In this document: positions 60,971 to 64,000 of the stretch, piece by piece | Numbering within the stretch: the stretch's first letter is position 1 | Layout: every line of letters starts with the position of its first letter | Origin: Bacteroidota bacterium | GTDB lineage: Bacteria > Bacteroidota > Bacteroidia > Bacteroidales > Paludibacteraceae | Direction: 5' to 3' | Assembly: GCA_023459355.1 (NCBI GenBank) | Contig: JAEWUM010000029.1 | Coordinates: forward strand, 57,303-121,302 | Length of the DNA stretch: 64,000 nt | Translations under genes and position numbers: made by a program | Notes under the pieces: generated by a model | What the model saw: the letters and a program-made list of their open reading frames with translations, nothing else | Database searches by the model: none | Told to the model about the DNA's origin: nothing

Positions 60971-61024
60971 ATAAAACCACAAACAACTTAAACAAAAAAA
61001 CGACTCAAATTCAAAGAATTGCAG

Positions 61025-61032
61025 TATCTTCG
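61025..61032 (+). promoter_or_regulatory. Possible -7 box for the DUF6155 gene
   Basis: TATCTTCG deviates in one base from TAnnTTTG and lies 60 bp before the start at 61093. It suggests the insert has its own promoter. Confidence 0.3.
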
Positions 61033-61092
61033 TACATTTTCACCAACAAAAATCCTGTCAATCCTGTTAATCCTGTCAAAAAAAAACCAATC

Positions 61093-61614
61093 ATGTCCAA
61101 ACCCGCGCTCAAAAAACACCTTCTTTCCCTCACCCGGGAGCAACTTGTCGAGACTGTTCTCGAAATGTATGACAACATAAAACCTGTCAAAGAGTATCTC
61201 GAGTATTTCCTGAATCCCAATGAGGAGGAAATGCTGAAAAAGTACAAGACCATCATTCAGAAAGAATTTGCTTTGGAATGGAAATACGCCGAACCAAAGC
61301 TACGATTCTCTGTGGCGAAGAAAGCCATTGCCGAGTTCAGGGCGTTGAAACCATCACCGGAAATACTGGCCGATCTAATGCTGACGCTTCCTGAAGTGGC
61401 TTGTGAGTTTACTTATAGCTATGGCGACATGTCGGAACAGTTTTACGACAGCGCGTACAACAACTTCAAGGCAGCATTAGTCTTCATACACAAAAACAAC
61501 CTGCTCGATGATTTTAAACTCCGTTGTGTCGATTGCGTGAAGTGGGCTTCGGTTTGTGGATATGGATTCGCGGATGATATGGCGGAAATTTTTCACGAAT
61601 ACTACCAAACCTGA
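61093..61614 (+). CDS. DUF6155 family protein
   Basis: A 173-residue cytosolic, mostly helical protein of a Bacteroidota family with no known function. Visible features are SKPALKKHLLSLTREQLVETVLEMYDN, the conserved LNPNEEEML, and CVDCVKWASVCGYGFADDM near the end. Its last codons and stop (CAA ACC TGA) lie inside a REP palindrome (61607-61639). It sits between cas3 and cas4, where such a gene is not expected. It has a probable weak promoter of its own and is not known as a Cas component. Confidence 0.75.
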   Translation: MSKPALKKHLLSLTREQLVETVLEMYDNIKPVKEYLEYFLNPNEEEMLKKYKTIIQKEFALEWKYAEPKLRFSVAKKAIAEFRALKPSPEILADLMLTLPEVACEFTYSYGDMSEQFYDSAYNNFKAALVFIHKNNLLDDFKLRCVDCVKWASVCGYGFADDMAEIFHEYYQT

Positions 61615-61639
61615 CAGGTTTTAAAAACCTGTCAGGTTT
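61607..61639. repeat. REP palindrome over the DUF6155 stop
   Basis: AAACCTGACAGGTTT, TAA, AAACCTGTCAGGTTT: a perfect copy in the same arm order as 53623-53655. The stop codon of the preceding gene is part of the first arm, and a promoter box (61651-61658) follows. Confidence 0.9.
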
Positions 61640-61650
61640 AATAAAGTTCG

Positions 61651-61658
61651 TATCTTTG
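61651..61658 (+). promoter_or_regulatory. -7 box for the pRiA4b ORF-3-domain gene
   Basis: TATCTTTG matches TAnnTTTG exactly and ends 27 bp before the start at 61686. It rules out the in-frame ATG at 61656, which lies inside the box. Confidence 0.6.
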
Positions 61659-61685
61659 CACTTCAAATCTCAATTATTATCAACC

Positions 61686-63728
61686 ATGGCAAAATCCCCC
61701 AAAAAACACATTCAGTTTCTCAGTCCGGAAAATTACATCCGCCAAAAAGCACGAAATCTTCCCATTTACAAATGCCTTATCAACACCAACTGGAAAAGAG
61801 AAGGCATGGCTCAAATCGCGATAGCCCGACAGCACACAAATGGCAACCTGACTTTCGGGTTGTACATGGTGGATTTGTTCTGTCTCGGGGTACGTGACAC
61901 TTTTTACGGTTTTAACCGACCAGAAACTGAATTCGATGATTTAGTTTCGAAGATGACTGATGGTTTAGAAATGACATCAGTAGATTATGTGCTGATCCAC
62001 AACATCATTTATGCTGCCATAGAATATGCCGAAGAACTTGGTTTCAATCCTCACAAAGATTATAAATCGATTACTCAATATATCCTGGAAGAAGACACCG
62101 ATGAGATTGAATTGATGGAAATTGAGTGCGGGAAAAACGGGAAACCGCTTTTCATCAAGTCTGGCTCTTTCACTGAAGCCCAATCTAAAAGCATCATAAA
62201 CCAACTTGAAAAAGCTGTTGGTCCCGGTAATTATGATGTGATATCCGGTTATCTTTATGATGATGAAGATGGAATAGATGAAGAAGATGAGGATATGGAT
62301 CTTGAATATGATTATGCGTTGATCAAGAAACATGAAAGTATGTCACCTTCAGAAAGAAAAAAACTGTTTCTTGAGTTAACAAAAAATGACCCGACTGAAC
62401 TTTCGGAAAATGAATTTAGAGAACTTCACATGCTTACCCAAACGATATATTTATATGATGTATCGGATGGGATTCGCGTGGAGCAATACTTCAAAGACCA
62501 GAAAATTGAATACGAAACACCTATTGATGAGGAGGATTATACGCCAGAATCAATCGGGATAGAAATTGATAAGTTTACACCAGATGAGTTGGATTGGTTC
62601 ACCATAGAACTTGATGAACTGATACAAAATGAATCAAAAAAGAAAAAGGATTTCGGATTGCTGCGTGATAACTGGGGCAATTTACCTATTATTTGTTATC
62701 AGGAGTTGATTTGGATGCAGGAATACGATTTAAAAAATTATAGTAAGAAGTTACATGAATACATTACCCTCTTCCCTGAATATCCCCTCATCAAAATCCA
62801 TAAACTAAAAACGGATATAATTTACAATGATAAATATCCAACCATTGAAGAACTAAGGTTTGAATCCTTTTTCAAAAATAGGGATTCGATAACTGAATAC
62901 GAGATGTTTGAATATCAGATTCTTAAAATATTGTTGCTGAATGTTATAACTGATGATATCGTAAACAAGGCTGAATCACAACGACTTGTTTTGGGTGCAA
63001 TAGATATTAATAAAGGATATTTACATTCGCTGGAAGCACTATTTTCAATCACACGGGTAAAAATTCTCTCCGATCATTTTCATCAAGCTCCCGAACGCAA
63101 ACTTTTCGTATCAAAGAAAAAATCTGATAAAGCTTTTCAATTTAAAATACAACTTGCTAATATAAAGGATCCTCTTGTCTGGAGACGCATATTAATGCCT
63201 TCCAACGCTACTTTCGAGGATTTTCACGATGCTATTCAAATTGCTTTCGGCTGGGAAGATTATCACCTATTCATGTTTTCACCTAAAGGGTTCGGATCTT
63301 CTCCGGTCATCGAATTAAAAGATGAAGAGGATGACTTTGATAACCCGTTTTCTTCTGGTCGGGTAGAAAAATTAGATGCAGAAACGCTCACGTTGAGCGA
63401 GATATTTATCCATGAGAAACAGACTTACACCTACATATACGACTTTGGCGATAATTGGGAACACAAAATCACACTTGAGGCGATTCTTCACCAATCAATT
63501 GACACTCCTGTGCTCCTGAAAGGAAAAGGCGCTTGTCCGCCCGAAGATTGTGGAAGCGCATGGGGTTACGAGAACCTGAAAGTTGTGATGGCAAACAAAA
63601 AACATCCTGAACACAAAGAAATGAGGGAATGGCTTGGATTAGAGCGAGGCGAAAAATGGGATGCAGAAGAATTTGATTTGCAATCGCATCAGGAAGATAT
63701 GGAATTCTTTTTCAGTGATGAACCTTAA
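61686..63728 (+). CDS. Large protein with C-terminal pRiA4b ORF-3 domain
   Basis: A 680-residue protein of unknown function. The N-terminal part (about 1-190; SPENYIRQKARNLPIYKCLIN, IARQHTNGNLTFGLYMVDLF, KPLFIKSGSFTEA) resembles an unnamed domain common in Bacteroidota proteins. The middle (about 190-455) is acidic and helix-rich. The C-terminal domain (about 470-680; FKIQLANIKDPLVWRRI, FGWEDYHLFMF, YDFGDNWEHKITLE, CPPEDCGSAWGYENL) is the pRiA4b ORF-3 (IS1096 TnpR passenger-like) domain. The start at 61686 is set by the promoter box at 61651. It is the second gene of the insert between cas3 and cas4. Confidence 0.8.
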   Translation: MAKSPKKHIQFLSPENYIRQKARNLPIYKCLINTNWKREGMAQIAIARQHTNGNLTFGLYMVDLFCLGVRDTFYGFNRPETEFDDLVSKMTDGLEMTSVDYVLIHNIIYAAIEYAEELGFNPHKDYKSITQYILEEDTDEIELMEIECGKNGKPLFIKSGSFTEAQSKSIINQLEKAVGPGNYDVISGYLYDDEDGIDEEDEDMDLEYDYALIKKHESMSPSERKKLFLELTKNDPTELSENEFRELHMLTQTIYLYDVSDGIRVEQYFKDQKIEYETPIDEEDYTPESIGIEIDKFTPDELDWFTIELDELIQNESKKKKDFGLLRDNWGNLPIICYQELIWMQEYDLKNYSKKLHEYITLFPEYPLIKIHKLKTDIIYNDKYPTIEELRFESFFKNRDSITEYEMFEYQILKILLLNVITDDIVNKAESQRLVLGAIDINKGYLHSLEALFSITRVKILSDHFHQAPERKLFVSKKKSDKAFQFKIQLANIKDPLVWRRILMPSNATFEDFHDAIQIAFGWEDYHLFMFSPKGFGSSPVIELKDEEDDFDNPFSSGRVEKLDAETLTLSEIFIHEKQTYTYIYDFGDNWEHKITLEAILHQSIDTPVLLKGKGACPPEDCGSAWGYENLKVVMANKKHPEHKEMREWLGLERGEKWDAEEFDLQSHQEDMEFFFSDEP

Positions 63729-63773
63729 GCTGATTAAGTTGAACTTTTTTTCGCAAGTAAAAACTAAAACGCT

Positions 63774-64000
63774 ATGACCGGCACTCAATTCAACTACTAC
63801 CAAATCTGTCACCGGAAACTCTGGTTGTTTTCGAATGGCATCAACATGGAGCACACTTCCGATCTGGTGTACGAAGGCAAACTGATTCATGAAACAACTT
63901 ATCCGCAACGATCGGAGCGATATGAGGAACTGGAAATTGAAGGCATCAAAATAGATTTCTATGATGCACGTAACAAGGTAATCCATGAAATTAAGAAATC
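63774..64000 (+). CDS. cas4: Cas4 exonuclease, 5' part (continues beyond window)
   Basis: Cas4 helps process and orient new spacers. Only the first 75 codons are present. They show the first cluster Cys in YYQICHRKLWLFSNG (C12), the nuclease His in GKLIHE and the catalytic acid/Lys patch IDFYDARNKVIHEIKK with D60 and the E-x-K motif. The gene runs past the window end, where cas1, cas2 and the CRISPR array are expected. Confidence 0.85.
   Translation, partial: MTGTQFNYYQICHRKLWLFSNGINMEHTSDLVYEGKLIHETTYPQRSERYEELEIEGIKIDFYDARNKVIHEIKK

Overview
The window comes from a member of the phylum Bacteroidota, most likely order Bacteroidales; the genus cannot be fixed from what is visible. Three things point there: promoters with a TAnnTTTG box (some with TTTG or TTG about 18-20 bp upstream) instead of sigma70-type boxes, type IX secretion C-terminal signals and a GldH lipoprotein, and lineage-typical gene clusters such as HD hydrolase-lpxD-lpxC-lpxA, serine palmitoyltransferase, and holB-RicT-gldH.

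Layout. 1-1.8 kb: end of agmatine deiminase plus N-carbamoylputrescine amidase (putrescine synthesis from agmatine). 1.85-8.1 kb, minus strand: OmpA-type porin, Mrp, trmB, gldH, a PSP1/RicT-like protein, holB. 8.2-15.6 kb, plus strand: pepD, HD hydrolase, lpxD-lpxC-lpxA (lipid A), glnS. 15.8-24 kb: VWA lipoprotein, YkgJ-type protein, serine palmitoyltransferase, ABC-F ATPase, acyl-ACP thioesterase, HU-like protein, DUF488 protein. 24.2-31.6 kb, minus strand: galM and galK around a GxxExxY gene, comF, diacylglycerol kinase, efp, and an argR-GNAT-argG arginine unit. 31.8-34.7 kb: uvrA. 34.7-39.8 kb: accessory region with a YbjN-like protein, a beta-barrel/lipoprotein pair, two divergent small regulators around an operator, HicAB, and a queuosine-precursor transporter behind a probable preQ1-I riboswitch. 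39.9-48.9 kb, minus strand: flippase-like protein, two large T9SS cargo proteins, and a TPR histidine kinase/LuxR-type response regulator pair. 49-53.6 kb: parC and glyS.

53.6-64 kb is a class 1 type I CRISPR-Cas locus: cas6, cas5 (broken by a frameshift), cas8, cas7, cas3, then a two-gene insert (DUF6155 and a pRiA4b ORF-3-domain protein), then the start of cas4 at the window edge. The gene set and order best fit the Bacteroidota PGING-type type I system. No CRISPR array lies in the window; cas1, cas2 and the array are expected beyond 64 kb. A REP-associated tyrosine transposase (RAYT) and seven copies of its likely palindrome lie in and next to this locus, one of them in frame inside the RAYT gene.

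Intergenic DNA is rich in short repeats: a CCATATAAG terminal-inverted-repeat family at six places, CCCGGGTTTTAACCCGGG palindromes, several hairpin elements and three tandem arrays. The strongest leads are the RAYT/REP-invaded CRISPR locus with its insert and broken cas5, the inverted-repeat family bracketing the GxxExxY gene, the riboswitch, and two operator-type dyads next to matching regulator genes.
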